A stretch of 64,000 bases of DNA from an uncultured Muribaculaceae bacterium (GCA_944321705.1 CALUMG010000011.1:1-64000); one strand, 5' to 3'; positions 52,892 through 62,797 are shown, counted from the first letter of the stretch. Notes: a model not told the origin generated them from the letters alone. Program-made: numbers and translations.

Positions 52892-55114
52892 TTATAAATT
52901 AGATTGTAATAAATCGGGTATAAGGTTTGCATCTTGGTCGGAAATGCCGGCTTCTATTAAATATTTTTTATCAGCTTCAAAGTTTGAGACAAAACGTTCC
53001 AAGTCGTTGTTTAGCAATTCCAAGCTTTTGCGATAGCATGCGATAGCTCCTTGCACATCGTGTACAGCCATTTTCAAATGTCCGTAGTTCATAAAATCCT
53101 CCGGATTGTTTGATGCCGCATGGATCAACTTTTCGTAATATTCTTCACTTTGCTTGAAGTTTTTTTGAATGAACAGGCACCAAGCAATTGGCCGAACTGA
53201 TTTTGCGTTATTGTTGTCAAGATAGTCAGCTTTGAAGTAATATTTTAAGGCCTCGTCAATTTTGTTTTGTTCGAGCAGGCAATGTCCTATGTTCAAGCAT
53301 GTGGATACGTTGTCGGGTTTTAAGCTTTCGGCTTTTTGATAATATTCGAGAGCTTTCCCTGTTTCACCCATAGAGCGGTAGCATGATGCAATGTGCTTTA
53401 TATTCCATAGATTGTCGCTTTTAAATAAGCTATATTTTAAGTAATAGTCTATGGCAATTTGGAATTTCCCAATGTTTTGATAGCAAAAACCTATTTTCTG
53501 AGCAATTTCGGGCTTGAATTCTTCAGATATTTCGGATAAGTGATTTAAATATTTTATTGCTATTTCATAATGCTTGCTTTTGAAATAGTATTCTCCGATT
53601 AGTGACAGGGTTTCCTGTTTATCGATGAAATCTTTTAGCGAAGATGTGTCCAAAATGAGATTTGAACCATCAAACGGGTCTTCAAATTGCGTTCTTCGAT
53701 TGTACAATTTGAAAAATCGGTACAAATCTTGCATAAAATTGTTGGCAATTTGCTTGTGTAATATTCCGTTGTCGGGGAGGCTGTTTTTTTGTAGCTCCTC
53801 GATAGCCTCGTTTTGAGAGTCAAATTGCGAAATCATGGAGTCACGTTGCATTTGAGGAATAGAACCTACCGACAGGCAAAACGAGTATTTGTCGCTATCG
53901 CACAAAAAACGTGCGTTTGTTATAATTTTTTGTATCAGGGCATTGTTTTCATTAAATGCGCCTAATACCACCGAATGCTTGTCGCTGAACGGGATGAACC
54001 AGTTGGCAATATCATAAAAGAACGGGAAAGACTTCAAATGAGAGAACGTTCCCATGAACACATCGCCCCCTTCCATCTGAATTTCATTGAGTTCTTTGAT
54101 TTTTTGAGAAAATCCGCTTTTGTTCAGAATATCTTCCCATTCGGGGTTGGCTTCAAGGTCGGAAATGTCTATTACATTGGAGCCTTTGTTTTTAAATTTA
54201 TTTATGATGTCGGGACTGATTTTCATGATTTTCGGCATAAGTTCGTTTTGGACAAGTTTGGTCAACCTGTCGGTATCGCAACTTCTGACAAATTGGAATA
54301 TCATGATTTTCATGTCGTCGGCAAATGTTTCATTGTCATTTAGCGTAGCGAGCCATTCTTTTATATGCTTCGACCTGCCTACAATGTAGTCGTATTTATT
54401 TAGCAGCAAGAAGATGCAGCAAAGTGCGCGTACCGATAATTCGGCATCTGTCTGAGAGGTATTGCTGTATAATTCAAATAGCAAAGACAACAGCCGTTCT
54501 TGATAGAAAGTATTCGTATTGAGGTAAATTGCAGGAATCAGCAATTTCTTTAATTGCGGCTGAGTATCATTGGAAAATAAAAGCTCTTTTAAAGTTGCCA
54601 CATCGTTGCCTTCCATCGGGAAAGCTGTCCATACATAATTGAACAGGTTTCTTTCAGCAACTTCCACACGTCTGTGTAAATCTATTGTCTTATATTTATC
54701 TTTTTCTTCTTCGGCAACTTCTTCATACAGGTTGAGGTTGTTTAGTTCAGTATCGTATGCCTTGAACATGGCATAGAGATTCTTACCTGAATTTTTGAAG
54801 TCGTTTCTCACAGCAAAAAATTGCTTCCGAGAGCATGTAGCCAAGACGTTTGCTGCATAGCGGTCGGTTAATGAGAATAGGGAAAGTATTATGTTGTCGA
54901 GGATGGATTCTTTTTGAGGGTCGTTGATTCCGTTTGCCATGTATTGCAACATGTACTTGTAGGATGTTTGTAGCTTGTCTACTTTTTCTTCTATCTCCCA
55001 GTCGGGATAGGAGATAAGCATTTTCTTTAGTGAAGAAAATGCTTCAAGTAGGCGAGTGTTTTTTATTAATGAAATAATTTTGGTCCTATCAGTTGTAATT
55101 TCCGATTCGGTCAT
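52892..55114 (-). CDS. Cytoplasmic TPR protein
   Basis: A 740-residue protein without signal peptide or membrane segments. The first 500 residues are helical with no family I can name. From about 510 to 715 lie tandem TPRs, for example YYFKSKHYEIAIKYLNHL, FCYQNIGKFQIAIDYYLKY and YRSMGETGKALEYYQKA. A start 20 codons upstream would add a hydrophobic leader with no ribosome-site support; the ATG at 55114 is chosen. It precedes the exported M3 peptidase. Its partner is unknown. Confidence 0.7.
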   Translation of the reverse strand: MTESEITTDRTKIISLIKNTRLLEAFSSLKKMLISYPDWEIEEKVDKLQTSYKYMLQYMANGINDPQKESILDNIILSLFSLTDRYAANVLATCSRKQFFAVRNDFKNSGKNLYAMFKAYDTELNNLNLYEEVAEEEKDKYKTIDLHRRVEVAERNLFNYVWTAFPMEGNDVATLKELLFSNDTQPQLKKLLIPAIYLNTNTFYQERLLSLLFELYSNTSQTDAELSVRALCCIFLLLNKYDYIVGRSKHIKEWLATLNDNETFADDMKIMIFQFVRSCDTDRLTKLVQNELMPKIMKISPDIINKFKNKGSNVIDISDLEANPEWEDILNKSGFSQKIKELNEIQMEGGDVFMGTFSHLKSFPFFYDIANWFIPFSDKHSVVLGAFNENNALIQKIITNARFLCDSDKYSFCLSVGSIPQMQRDSMISQFDSQNEAIEELQKNSLPDNGILHKQIANNFMQDLYRFFKLYNRRTQFEDPFDGSNLILDTSSLKDFIDKQETLSLIGEYYFKSKHYEIAIKYLNHLSEISEEFKPEIAQKIGFCYQNIGKFQIAIDYYLKYSLFKSDNLWNIKHIASCYRSMGETGKALEYYQKAESLKPDNVSTCLNIGHCLLEQNKIDEALKYYFKADYLDNNNAKSVRPIAWCLFIQKNFKQSEEYYEKLIHAASNNPEDFMNYGHLKMAVHDVQGAIACYRKSLELLNNDLERFVSNFEADKKYLIEAGISDQDANLIPDLLQSNL

Positions 55115-55256
55115 AAAAATTTTCTTAAAATAATAATTAGCGAAGATATAATAAAAAATCAAAAGTCGTGCCATATAGTTAAATCTTTAAACAGTATAAA
55201 AGATTTATTATATAATATTGAGTATTGTCCAATTATGAATATTTCATTTTAAAGCG

Positions 55257-55264
55257 TACATTTG
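55257..55264 (+). promoter_or_regulatory. -7 box for the DUF4293-nhaD unit
   Basis: Perfect TACATTTG; -33 not recognisable. The start codon at 55411 is about 140 bp away, so the transcript has a long leader. Confidence 0.5.
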
Positions 55265-55293
55265 CATAAGTATAGCCGAAATTATATCGGGAG

Positions 55294-55330
55294 TGAATGC
55301 TTATGGGTGCTTTCTTCATGAAAGCATTCA
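55294..55330 (+). promoter_or_regulatory. Leader hairpin ahead of DUF4293
   Basis: A perfect 9-bp stem TGAATGCTT/AAGCATTCA (55294-55302 with 55322-55330). The loop holds GCTTTC, which can pair instead with GAAAGC at 55320-55325, so two exclusive folds are possible. No T run follows, so it is not a standard terminator. Confidence 0.4.
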
Positions 55331-55410
55331 TGCAAAGAGAGGCTTAGTTTAAATTAGATAACATTAACTTTCAAAATATTAAATTATTAACCAATTAATT
55401 TTTGTGTTTT

Positions 55411-55887
55411 ATGGTTATACAAAGATGGCAAAGCGTTTACTTGTTTGTTGCAACGGTTTTGATGGCAGTTTACGCTTTTTTGCCAATTGCCGGTTTTTTT
55501 GTTGGAAATGAGTCTTATGAATTTTCAACTTTAGGTGTCGAATGCATTAAAGCAACCGAAGCTGTCGGATACGAAATTGCAATTGTGACATGGCCATTGT
55601 TTGTAGTTGAATTGCTTGTTGCAGTGATTTCATTGATAACCATATTTAAATTTAAGAAATTAAAACTACAAAAGACATTGTGCGCAATTTGTATCATAAT
55701 GACACTGGCTCTCATCGTTTCGTTGGCGATAATGTCTTATAATATCACGATGATTCAAGGAGCTTCGGGGTTGCACTTTTATATGGCTAATTGTCTGCCG
55801 GTGTTGTGCATAATTTTGTATGCGATGGCTATGAATGGCATATCTAAAGATCAAAAGACCTTAAGAAGTTACGACCGTATAAGATAA
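55411..55887 (+). CDS. DUF4293 four-helix membrane protein
   Basis: A 158-residue inner-membrane protein with four predicted segments, matching DUF4293 of Bacteroidota: start MVIQRWQSVYLFVATVLMAV, and segments around residues 12-28, 58-76, 86-106 and 118-140, with a basic tail (LRSYDRIR). The function of the family is unknown. A TTG three codons earlier is in frame, but the ATG at 55411 fits the family. nhaD follows after 47 bp. Confidence 0.8.
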   Translation: MVIQRWQSVYLFVATVLMAVYAFLPIAGFFVGNESYEFSTLGVECIKATEAVGYEIAIVTWPLFVVELLVAVISLITIFKFKKLKLQKTLCAICIIMTLALIVSLAIMSYNITMIQGASGLHFYMANCLPVLCIILYAMAMNGISKDQKTLRSYDRIR

Positions 55888-55934
55888 CATGAAAATACAT
55901 TCTAATTCATTAACATAAAATAAAAAATTAAGGC

Positions 55935-57266
55935 ATGATTACGTTTATGATAGTAGTCTTTGTAATAGGCTACTTAATGATTGCAATCGAACATGTGCTT
56001 GAGGTCAACAAGGCTACGTTTGCATTGTTGATGGCGGGCGTGTTGTGGACTATACTTTCAGCGTCAGGTTTGGTTTCCGACCTGGATCAGAACCTTTTGG
56101 AGCATTTGGGAGAAACATGTGAGACTCTTGTATTCTTAATCGGTGCGATGATTATAGTTGAATTGATTGACAAGTATAAAGGATTCAATTTCATTACCAA
56201 CTATATTCATTCACATAGCAAGAGAAGATTGTTGATTACTGTCACTATAATTACATTCTTCATGTCGGCCGTGCTCGATAACATGACCACGACGATAGTC
56301 ATGGTGATGATGTTGCGTCGATTGTTATCGGAACAGAGCGACAGATGGCTGTTTGCGGGAGTAGTAGTAATAGCCGCCAATAGCGGAGGTGCATGGTCTC
56401 CGATTGGAGATGTTACTACCATAATGTTGTGGATGAACGATAATGTGACATCATCCAAGTTGATTGCTAATTTGTTTGTGCCATGTATCGTTTCGGCAGT
56501 CATCCCGGCATGTATGGCATGCACTATGATAAAAAACAATACTATGGAACATGCGAAGCCGGTGGCAGAAGCTCAACTTGCGGTCATTAATCCACGATTG
56601 AGCCGTCTTGTGCTCATCACAGGCGTGGCCGGACTTTTGTTTGTTCCTATTTTCAAGACGTTGACAGGTCTGCCTCCATTTGTGGGCATGATGATTTCCC
56701 TTGGTGTGCTATGGCTCATGACTGAAATCATTGTCAGAAAATGCAATCTTGATCCTTCGATCGAAGGCCGTGTTTCGCAAGTGGTGAGAAACATCGACAT
56801 GCCGACAATATTGTTCTTCCTTGGAATTTTGTTGGCAGTGGGAGCATTGCAATCGGCCGGAATCTTGACTGAAATTGCTAATTTCCTCGACAGGACAATT
56901 CATGAACCGTTCATCATAAATACTATTATAGGTATCTTATCATCTGTAATCGATAATGTGCCGCTTGTTGCAGCATGTATGGATATGTACCCTGTGCTTG
57001 ATCCTGCAATGTTGTCAACACTTGCCGATCCGGTTTATTCACAGAATTTTGTCGTTGATGGTTTATTCTGGCAATTGCTTTCGTTCTGTGCCGGAGTCGG
57101 TGGTAGCATTTTGATTATTGGTTCAGCCGCCGGTGTCGTGGCCATGGGTCTTGAAAAGATTTCGTTCTGGTGGTATTTGAAGAGAATTTCATTTATGGCC
57201 TTAATAGGTTATCTTGGTGGTATTGCTACTATATGGCTTGAACATGCTATAATAGGTATCGGATAA
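55935..57266 (+). CDS. nhaD: NhaD-type Na+/H+ antiporter
   Basis: A 443-residue inner-membrane protein of the ion-transporter superfamily with about twelve segments. Characteristic stretches are FLIGAMIIVELIDKYKGF, SAVLDNMTTTIVMVMMLRRL, ANSGGAWSPIGDVTT and SSVIDNVPLVAACMDMY: the paired DNMTT and DNVPL motifs of the two inverted repeats carry the membrane Asp residues. It should exchange cytosolic Na+ (or Li+) for H+. A terminator follows its stop. Confidence 0.9.
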   Translation: MITFMIVVFVIGYLMIAIEHVLEVNKATFALLMAGVLWTILSASGLVSDLDQNLLEHLGETCETLVFLIGAMIIVELIDKYKGFNFITNYIHSHSKRRLLITVTIITFFMSAVLDNMTTTIVMVMMLRRLLSEQSDRWLFAGVVVIAANSGGAWSPIGDVTTIMLWMNDNVTSSKLIANLFVPCIVSAVIPACMACTMIKNNTMEHAKPVAEAQLAVINPRLSRLVLITGVAGLLFVPIFKTLTGLPPFVGMMISLGVLWLMTEIIVRKCNLDPSIEGRVSQVVRNIDMPTILFFLGILLAVGALQSAGILTEIANFLDRTIHEPFIINTIIGILSSVIDNVPLVAACMDMYPVLDPAMLSTLADPVYSQNFVVDGLFWQLLSFCAGVGGSILIIGSAAGVVAMGLEKISFWWYLKRISFMALIGYLGGIATIWLEHAIIGIG

Positions 57267-57283
57267 AACTGAAAAATATAATT

Positions 57284-57321
57284 AATAATGGAGCACGGTA
57301 ATTCGCGCTCCATTATTTTTT
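57284..57321 (+). terminator. Terminator after nhaD
   Basis: An 11-bp perfect stem (57284-57294 with 57307-57317) and T6 ending at 57321. Confidence 0.88.
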
Positions 57322-57420
57322 GCCGTCGGCATGTCTTTTACAGTTATAAAAACAAATGTGGCCTTTTCAAAGGACCGCATTTGTTTTGTTTATAAATGGA
57401 GAGACCAAGTCAGAATATTG

Positions 57421-59124
57421 TTAGTATTTATAATTTTCTTGGTCGGACTCTGTAAATTCAGTGATAAATTTATAGTGGCGATTAACTTCAGCTTCTCCAT
57501 AACGAACATAAACTGTAGCCGATTTGGTGAAGTCGCTGCAACGAGTAGCATCAGATAGCAACAAGTATCCCATTACTATGTGTCCTGCCATTTCTACAAG
57601 ACGGCGAGCATGGAAGTCGATGTAATTTGTATTTTTAGTCTCAGTTACTTTATGCACTGCAGTTGCATACAATTCGGTCATTGCTGCAAGTTTGTCTTGC
57701 AATGGTTTTAATTCAGGAGCGTAGCTTTCGGCAGCGTATTCGTTGATTTTGTTGAGATATGTCCCTGTTGTGACGTGGCGAATTGCTGCGACTACTTGGA
57801 GCTGGGTTGTTCCTTCATAAATGGAAGTAATGCGGGCATCGCGATAGATACGTTCGCAAGCATAGTCTTTCATAAATCCGGAACCTCCATGGACTTGTAC
57901 GCAGTCATAGGCATTTTGGTTGCAGAATTCACTACCCATTCCTTTGGCCAACGGAGTGAAGGCATCGGCAATCTTTGAATAGTATTTCATTTCGGTGCGT
58001 TCCTCGGGAGTCAATGTGCGTTCGCGAGCAATGTCCTCGTAAGTTTTGTACATGTCGACTGCGCGAGTTGTTTCATATAACAAAGAACGAGACGCATCGA
58101 GTTTAGCCTTCATTGTTGACAAAATTTCGGCAACAGCCGGGAATTCAATAATTGCTTTGCCAAACTGACGGCGTTCGAGAGCGTAGTTGTAAGCTTCACG
58201 ATATGCAGCTTCACTTACGCCAACCGATTGAGCCGCGATACCAAGACGAGCACCGTTCATCAAAGCCATTACATACTTGATGAGACCCATACGTCTTGAA
58301 CCGCACAATTCTGCTTTTGCATTCTTGAAAACAAGTTCGCATGTAGGAGACCCCTTTATACCCATTTTGTTTTCAATGCGGCGAACAGTCACGCCACCAT
58401 CGTTTTTGTCATATATGAACATAGACAATCCGCGACCGTCGGTTGAACCTTCTTCCGAACGAGCAAGTACGAGAGCGATGTTTCCATCTCCGTTAGTGAT
58501 AAAACGTTTCACACCGTTCAATCTCCAAGTTCCGTCGGCTTCGTTGAAAGTCGCTTTAAGCATTACGGCTTGCAAGTCACTACCTGCGTCAGGCTCGGTG
58601 AGGTCCATTGCCATTGTTTCGCCAGCGCAAACTCTTGGCAAGTATCTCATGCGTTGCTCATCATTGGCAAATTCATATATGGTTTCGGCACAATCTTGAA
58701 GCCCCCAGATGTTTACGAAACTGGCATCGGCACGGCTTACCATGTCGGCTGCCATTATATACGGTACGAGCGAAAAGTTGAGGCCGTTGTAGCGACGAGG
58801 CAGGGAAATACCCATCAAGCCAGCTTTCACAAGTGCATCGAGGTTCTGTTTTGTGCCTTCTGCATATACGACGTGTCCGTCAACAAGGTGTGGACCTTCA
58901 TGATCAACGCTTTCGGCATTTGGGGCAACTATTTCTCCAGAGATTTCACCTGCAATTTCAAGGACTTTTTCGTAAGAGTCCATTGCATCTTCATAGTTTA
59001 CCGGGGCATAGTCATATTTCTCAGAATCGGTGTAATCACGTTCTTTCAACTTGACAATCTTTTGCATCAACGGATGGTACAAGTGATGCTTAAGATCTGT
59101 ATTGTCGGTATAAAAATTAGCCAT
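57421..59124 (-). CDS. Acyl-CoA dehydrogenase with C-terminal extension
   Basis: A 567-residue flavoprotein, longer than the usual 380. The N-terminal helices, the FAD strand motif MDLTEPDAGSDLQ, the substrate-site loop ENKMGIKGSPTCELVF and the C-terminal signature RDARITSIYEGTTQLQ are clear; E437 in YEGTTQ is the expected catalytic base. Residues from about 455 form an extra helical domain seen in long ACADs. The enzyme passes electrons to the ETF encoded just upstream. The acyl chain it uses cannot be deduced. Confidence 0.9.
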   Translation of the reverse strand: MANFYTDNTDLKHHLYHPLMQKIVKLKERDYTDSEKYDYAPVNYEDAMDSYEKVLEIAGEISGEIVAPNAESVDHEGPHLVDGHVVYAEGTKQNLDALVKAGLMGISLPRRYNGLNFSLVPYIMAADMVSRADASFVNIWGLQDCAETIYEFANDEQRMRYLPRVCAGETMAMDLTEPDAGSDLQAVMLKATFNEADGTWRLNGVKRFITNGDGNIALVLARSEEGSTDGRGLSMFIYDKNDGGVTVRRIENKMGIKGSPTCELVFKNAKAELCGSRRMGLIKYVMALMNGARLGIAAQSVGVSEAAYREAYNYALERRQFGKAIIEFPAVAEILSTMKAKLDASRSLLYETTRAVDMYKTYEDIARERTLTPEERTEMKYYSKIADAFTPLAKGMGSEFCNQNAYDCVQVHGGSGFMKDYACERIYRDARITSIYEGTTQLQVVAAIRHVTTGTYLNKINEYAAESYAPELKPLQDKLAAMTELYATAVHKVTETKNTNYIDFHARRLVEMAGHIVMGYLLLSDATRCSDFTKSATVYVRYGEAEVNRHYKFITEFTESDQENYKY

Positions 59125-59136
59125 TTTGGGAAAGAT

Positions 59137-60165
59137 TTACTTTGAATTCTTTTTGTAATATTTGATAAGTTTTGGAAGGACATCCTCAATGTCGCCTGTG
59201 ATTACATAATCGGCGATAGCATTGATTGGAGCGTTAGGATCGTTATTTATGGAAATAATAATCGAGCTATCCTGCATTCCTGCGATGTGCTGGATTTGTC
59301 CTGAGATACCGCAAGCGATATAAAGCTTTGGGTGAACTGTCACACCGGTTTGTCCTATTTGGCGTTCATGTTCTGTGAATCCGGCATCTACTGCAGCGCG
59401 TGATGCTCCCACTTCTGCGCCGAGCGTGTCGGCAAGTTGGAACAACAGGTCGAAATTTTCCTTGCTTCCTACACCGTAACCTCCGGCAACTATTATTGAT
59501 GCATTCTTTATGTTGATTTTCGACTTTTCAATGTGTCGGTCGATTATTTTTACAACAAATGATGCAGGATCGATATATTTTTCAGGTTCGAGGTTGATGA
59601 CTTCACCTTTGTAATTGGCATCGAAAATCTCTTTTTTCATCACACCTTCGCGTACAGTTGCCATTTGTGGGCGACAATCAGGGTTTACAATCGTTGCCAC
59701 GATGTTGCCTCCGAAAGCCGGACGTATCTGATAGAGCAAGTTGTGATATTCCTTGCCAGTCTTTGCATCGGTGTGGTCTCCGATTTCCAAGGAAGTACAG
59801 TCGGCAGTAAGACCGCTGTGCAAAGATGAAGACACTCTTGGCCCCAAGTCGCGGCCTATGCTTGATGCACCCATAAGGCATACTTGCGGCTTGATTTCCT
59901 TGAACAGGTTGATTACAACCGAAGCATGGGGCTGTGAAGTATATGGATACAAGCGAGAGTCTTCTACTTTATAAACAACATCGGCTCCGTATGGGAACAA
60001 TTGGTTTTCGATGCCTTCCAATTTGTCGCCTAATACAAGAGCTTCAAGTTTTACACCTAATTTAGTGGCGAGCGAACGGCCTTTGGTCAGAAGTTCCAAA
60101 CTAATGTCGGCTACTTTACCATCTTCATACTCGCAATATACTATCAAATTATTAATATCTGCCAT
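59137..60165 (-). CDS. etfA: Electron transfer flavoprotein, alpha subunit
   Basis: A 342-residue EtfA. The C-terminal FAD-binding part shows GGYGVGSKENFDLL, GASRAAVDAGFT, QIGQTGVTVHPKLYIACGISGQIQH in pieces and SIIISINNDPNAPI. It forms the ETF dimer with EtfB, taking electrons from the acyl-CoA dehydrogenase. It lies 36 bp after etfB and 12 bp before the dehydrogenase gene, in one leftward operon. Confidence 0.95.
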   Translation of the reverse strand: MADINNLIVYCEYEDGKVADISLELLTKGRSLATKLGVKLEALVLGDKLEGIENQLFPYGADVVYKVEDSRLYPYTSQPHASVVINLFKEIKPQVCLMGASSIGRDLGPRVSSSLHSGLTADCTSLEIGDHTDAKTGKEYHNLLYQIRPAFGGNIVATIVNPDCRPQMATVREGVMKKEIFDANYKGEVINLEPEKYIDPASFVVKIIDRHIEKSKINIKNASIIVAGGYGVGSKENFDLLFQLADTLGAEVGASRAAVDAGFTEHERQIGQTGVTVHPKLYIACGISGQIQHIAGMQDSSIIISINNDPNAPINAIADYVITGDIEDVLPKLIKYYKKNSK

Positions 60166-60201
60166 AATTTTGATTGATTAAAACAAACGTGTGATAAAAA
60201 G

Positions 60202-61074
60202 TTAGCCTATAGTGTGGTTTGCAATCAAGTCTTTGACCAAATCTTCAATTGCGGCATCGTCTTTTCCGGCAATGCGTTTGCTTTCCTTTGCTTGGAACAC
60301 GACATTTACGATGCCTTTTACTTTTGTCGGAGAACCGGCCAATCCGATTTGTTCGGGATCGGCATTTACCTCTGCTGCGCTCCATTCATAAAGATTGAGA
60401 TACTCGCGAGTTTCGACTAGTTTGGCCTTTTCAGGAGCAAGTGTTGCTTTCTCGCTTGGAGTAACTGCATATTTATATTTTTGCAACAAGCGGGCATTGC
60501 GAGGACGGCAAGGAGTTGCGCTGCCGTTTACGGTGACAACCAAAGGCAGAGGAGCTTCAACTGTTTCTACTCCTGATTCGAGACGGCGCTTTATGGTAGC
60601 TTTCCCGTTTTCGATTTTCACTTCTTCGGCGTATGTTACTTGAGGCAGACCGAGCTTTTCGGCTACTTGAGGACCTACTTGAGCCGTGTCTCCGTCTATT
60701 GCTTGACGACCGCCGATTATGATGTCAAAATCCTTGATATGGCGAATTGCTGCCGATAGGGCATAGGAGGTTGCCAATGTGTCGGCTCCAGCAAATGCAC
60801 GGTCGGTAAGAACGATGCCTGTGTCAGCTCCTCTGTAAAGGGCTTCACGGATTATTTCTGCTGCTCTCGGAGGTCCCATGGTCAAAATGGTGATTTTCGA
60901 CCCCGGGTTGGTTTCTTTTAACTGCAAGGCTTGTTCCAATGCGTTTAAATCTTCAGGGTTGAAGATGGCAGGAAGTGCGCTACGATTAATAGTGCCGTCT
61001 TCCTTCATCGCATCTTTGCCTACGTTACGAGTGTCTGGCACTTGCTTTGCCAGAACAACAATATTTAAACTCAT
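60202..61074 (-). CDS. etfB: Electron transfer flavoprotein, beta subunit
   Basis: A 290-residue EtfB, first gene of the leftward etfB-etfA-acd operon. Motifs are VLAKQVPDT at the start, NPEDLNALEQALQLKE, DRAFAGADTLATSYALSAAI and GRQAIDGDTAQVGPQVAE. Its length exceeds simple house-keeping ETF beta (about 250), with an added C-terminal stretch (from about 250), as in ETFs of anaerobes. Whether this ETF bifurcates electrons (NAD plus ferredoxin) cannot be settled here. Confidence 0.95.
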   Translation of the reverse strand: MSLNIVVLAKQVPDTRNVGKDAMKEDGTINRSALPAIFNPEDLNALEQALQLKETNPGSKITILTMGPPRAAEIIREALYRGADTGIVLTDRAFAGADTLATSYALSAAIRHIKDFDIIIGGRQAIDGDTAQVGPQVAEKLGLPQVTYAEEVKIENGKATIKRRLESGVETVEAPLPLVVTVNGSATPCRPRNARLLQKYKYAVTPSEKATLAPEKAKLVETREYLNLYEWSAAEVNADPEQIGLAGSPTKVKGIVNVVFQAKESKRIAGKDDAAIEDLVKDLIANHTIG

Positions 61075-61152
61075 AAAAGTTAGATATTAGATGAATAAAT
61101 ATAATTCAGATTTATTTTATTAGAGTGTTGGTTCAGTATTGTATCAACTTTA

Positions 61153-61182
61153 CAAAGTTACACAATAACGGTCATATTTCAA
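61153..61182 (-). promoter_or_regulatory. Promoter of the etfB-etfA-acd operon
   Basis: On the minus strand TTG (61182-61180), 19 bp, then TAACTTTG (61160-61153), about 80 bp before etfB. Confidence 0.8.
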
Positions 61183-61257
61183 TCCGTTTTTGGCAAAAAT
61201 AACCTGTTTTTACACAATTCTCTAATAAAGAATGCGTGATTTGGAAAACATTATGTG

Positions 61258-62544
61258 TCATGTGTTGTCCGTTTTTTTACCCCACAAGGCATCCATTCGG
61301 TCTTTTGCTTTTGCTTCAGCCGGATTTATGCCCGGAATCCAGAAGACGGGATTCCCGCTTCCTGCCGGCATGAAATCTTGTTTTACAAAATTTCCCGGAT
61401 AATCATGTGCGTATTTATAATTCTTGCCATATCCAAGTTGTTCCATCAATTTGGTAGGGGCGTTTCTTAAGTGCAAAGGCACAGGAAGGTTCCCACTTTG
61501 TTCCACATATTGTAATGCGGAATTTATGGCATTGTAAGCTGAATTGCTTTTAGGCGATGTGGCGAGATATATAGTGCATTCCGATAAGATTATACGCCCT
61601 TCGGGCCATCCTATCTTGGTAAGAGCGTCAAATGTTGCGTTTGCAAGCAGTAATGCATTGGGGTTGGCCAGTCCTATGTCTTCACTTGCAAGAATCAAAA
61701 GCCTTCGTGCTATGAATTTCGGGTCTTCGCCTCCGGCAATCAATCGAGCCAGCCAATATACGGCAGCATCGGGGTCGCTGCCCCGAACCGATTTTATGAA
61801 CGCCGAAATTATATCGTAGTGCATTTCGCCGTTTTTGTCGAATGCCATTGGGTTTTGCTGTAATTTTTCGGTGACAATGCTGTCATTTATAACGAATGGC
61901 TCGTTTGCTCCTATCGATTGCATTATCAGGTCGAGAATGTTAAGTAGCTTGCGAGCATCACCGCCTGAATAGCGAAGCAGGGCTTCGGTGCTTTCAATTT
62001 TCACTTCATGGCCTGAAAACATCTTGTCGGTGTGTATGGCTCTGTCGAGAAGTTTTAGAAGATCGTCTTTTTCAAGAGTTTTCAATACATATACTTGTGC
62101 TCTTGACAATAAAGGTCGTATTACTTCGAATGACGGATTTTCGGTTGTGGCTCCTATAAGGGTGACCGTGCCATTTTCTACAGCTCCCAGTAAAGAGTCT
62201 TGTTGGGATTTGTTGAATCTGTGGATTTCATCTATGAACAAAATCGGGCGGCCTTTTGAGAATACGCTCATGGAATCTTGTTTGCAGCGTTCAAGAACAT
62301 CGCGCACGTCTTTAACTCCCGAAGTTACGGCCGATAGGGTGTAGAATGGAACTTTTGTCTGTTCTGCTATTATTTTGGCAAGAGTAGTTTTCCCCACTCC
62401 CGGAGGTCCCCATAGAATAAATGAGGAGATGTTGCCCGATTCAATCATTCTCCTAAGCACGGCACCTTTCCCAACTAAGTGCGTTTGTCCTATGTAATCG
62501 TCAAGCGACTTTGGTCGCATCCTTTCGGCTAACGGTTCGTACAC
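61258..62544 (-). CDS. rarA: Replication-associated recombination protein A (MgsA/RarA)
   Basis: A 428-residue AAA+ ATPase that acts at stalled replication forks. The N-terminus PLAERMRPKSLDDYIGQTHLVG, Walker A GPPGVGKTT, Walker B ILFIDEIHRF, sensor-1 LIGATTENPSFEV and the C-terminal tetramerisation domain (SDPDAAVYWLARLIAGGEDP in part) are all present. Length matches the family. It stands alone with its own promoter. Confidence 0.95.
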   Translation of the reverse strand: MYEPLAERMRPKSLDDYIGQTHLVGKGAVLRRMIESGNISSFILWGPPGVGKTTLAKIIAEQTKVPFYTLSAVTSGVKDVRDVLERCKQDSMSVFSKGRPILFIDEIHRFNKSQQDSLLGAVENGTVTLIGATTENPSFEVIRPLLSRAQVYVLKTLEKDDLLKLLDRAIHTDKMFSGHEVKIESTEALLRYSGGDARKLLNILDLIMQSIGANEPFVINDSIVTEKLQQNPMAFDKNGEMHYDIISAFIKSVRGSDPDAAVYWLARLIAGGEDPKFIARRLLILASEDIGLANPNALLLANATFDALTKIGWPEGRIILSECTIYLATSPKSNSAYNAINSALQYVEQSGNLPVPLHLRNAPTKLMEQLGYGKNYKYAHDYPGNFVKQDFMPAGSGNPVFWIPGINPAEAKAKDRMDALWGKKTDNT

Positions 62545-62568
62545 TGTATTTCCTCCATTAATTTAAGA

Positions 62569-62599
62569 CAAAGATAATGAAAGGAGAATGCAGAGACAA
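62569..62599 (-). promoter_or_regulatory. Promoter of rarA
   Basis: On the minus strand TTG (62599-62597), 20 bp, then TATCTTTG (62576-62569), about 25 bp before the start codon. Confidence 0.75.
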
Positions 62600-62797
62600 G
62601 CAAAAAATAACGTTTTTATGTTTGGCTATGCTTGACTGCAGCCTATCTTATCGAAAGATTGTGAAAGTCGGGGGCGATAGGTGATGTGCTTACTTGGTCT
62701 CTTGTTGTCTAACTGCATGGTATCCTTAAATTACGCGTTTTGCCATTTATATTTCTTTTTTAGGGGGATTTTATACATGATAATGTTTCTATTTTAT

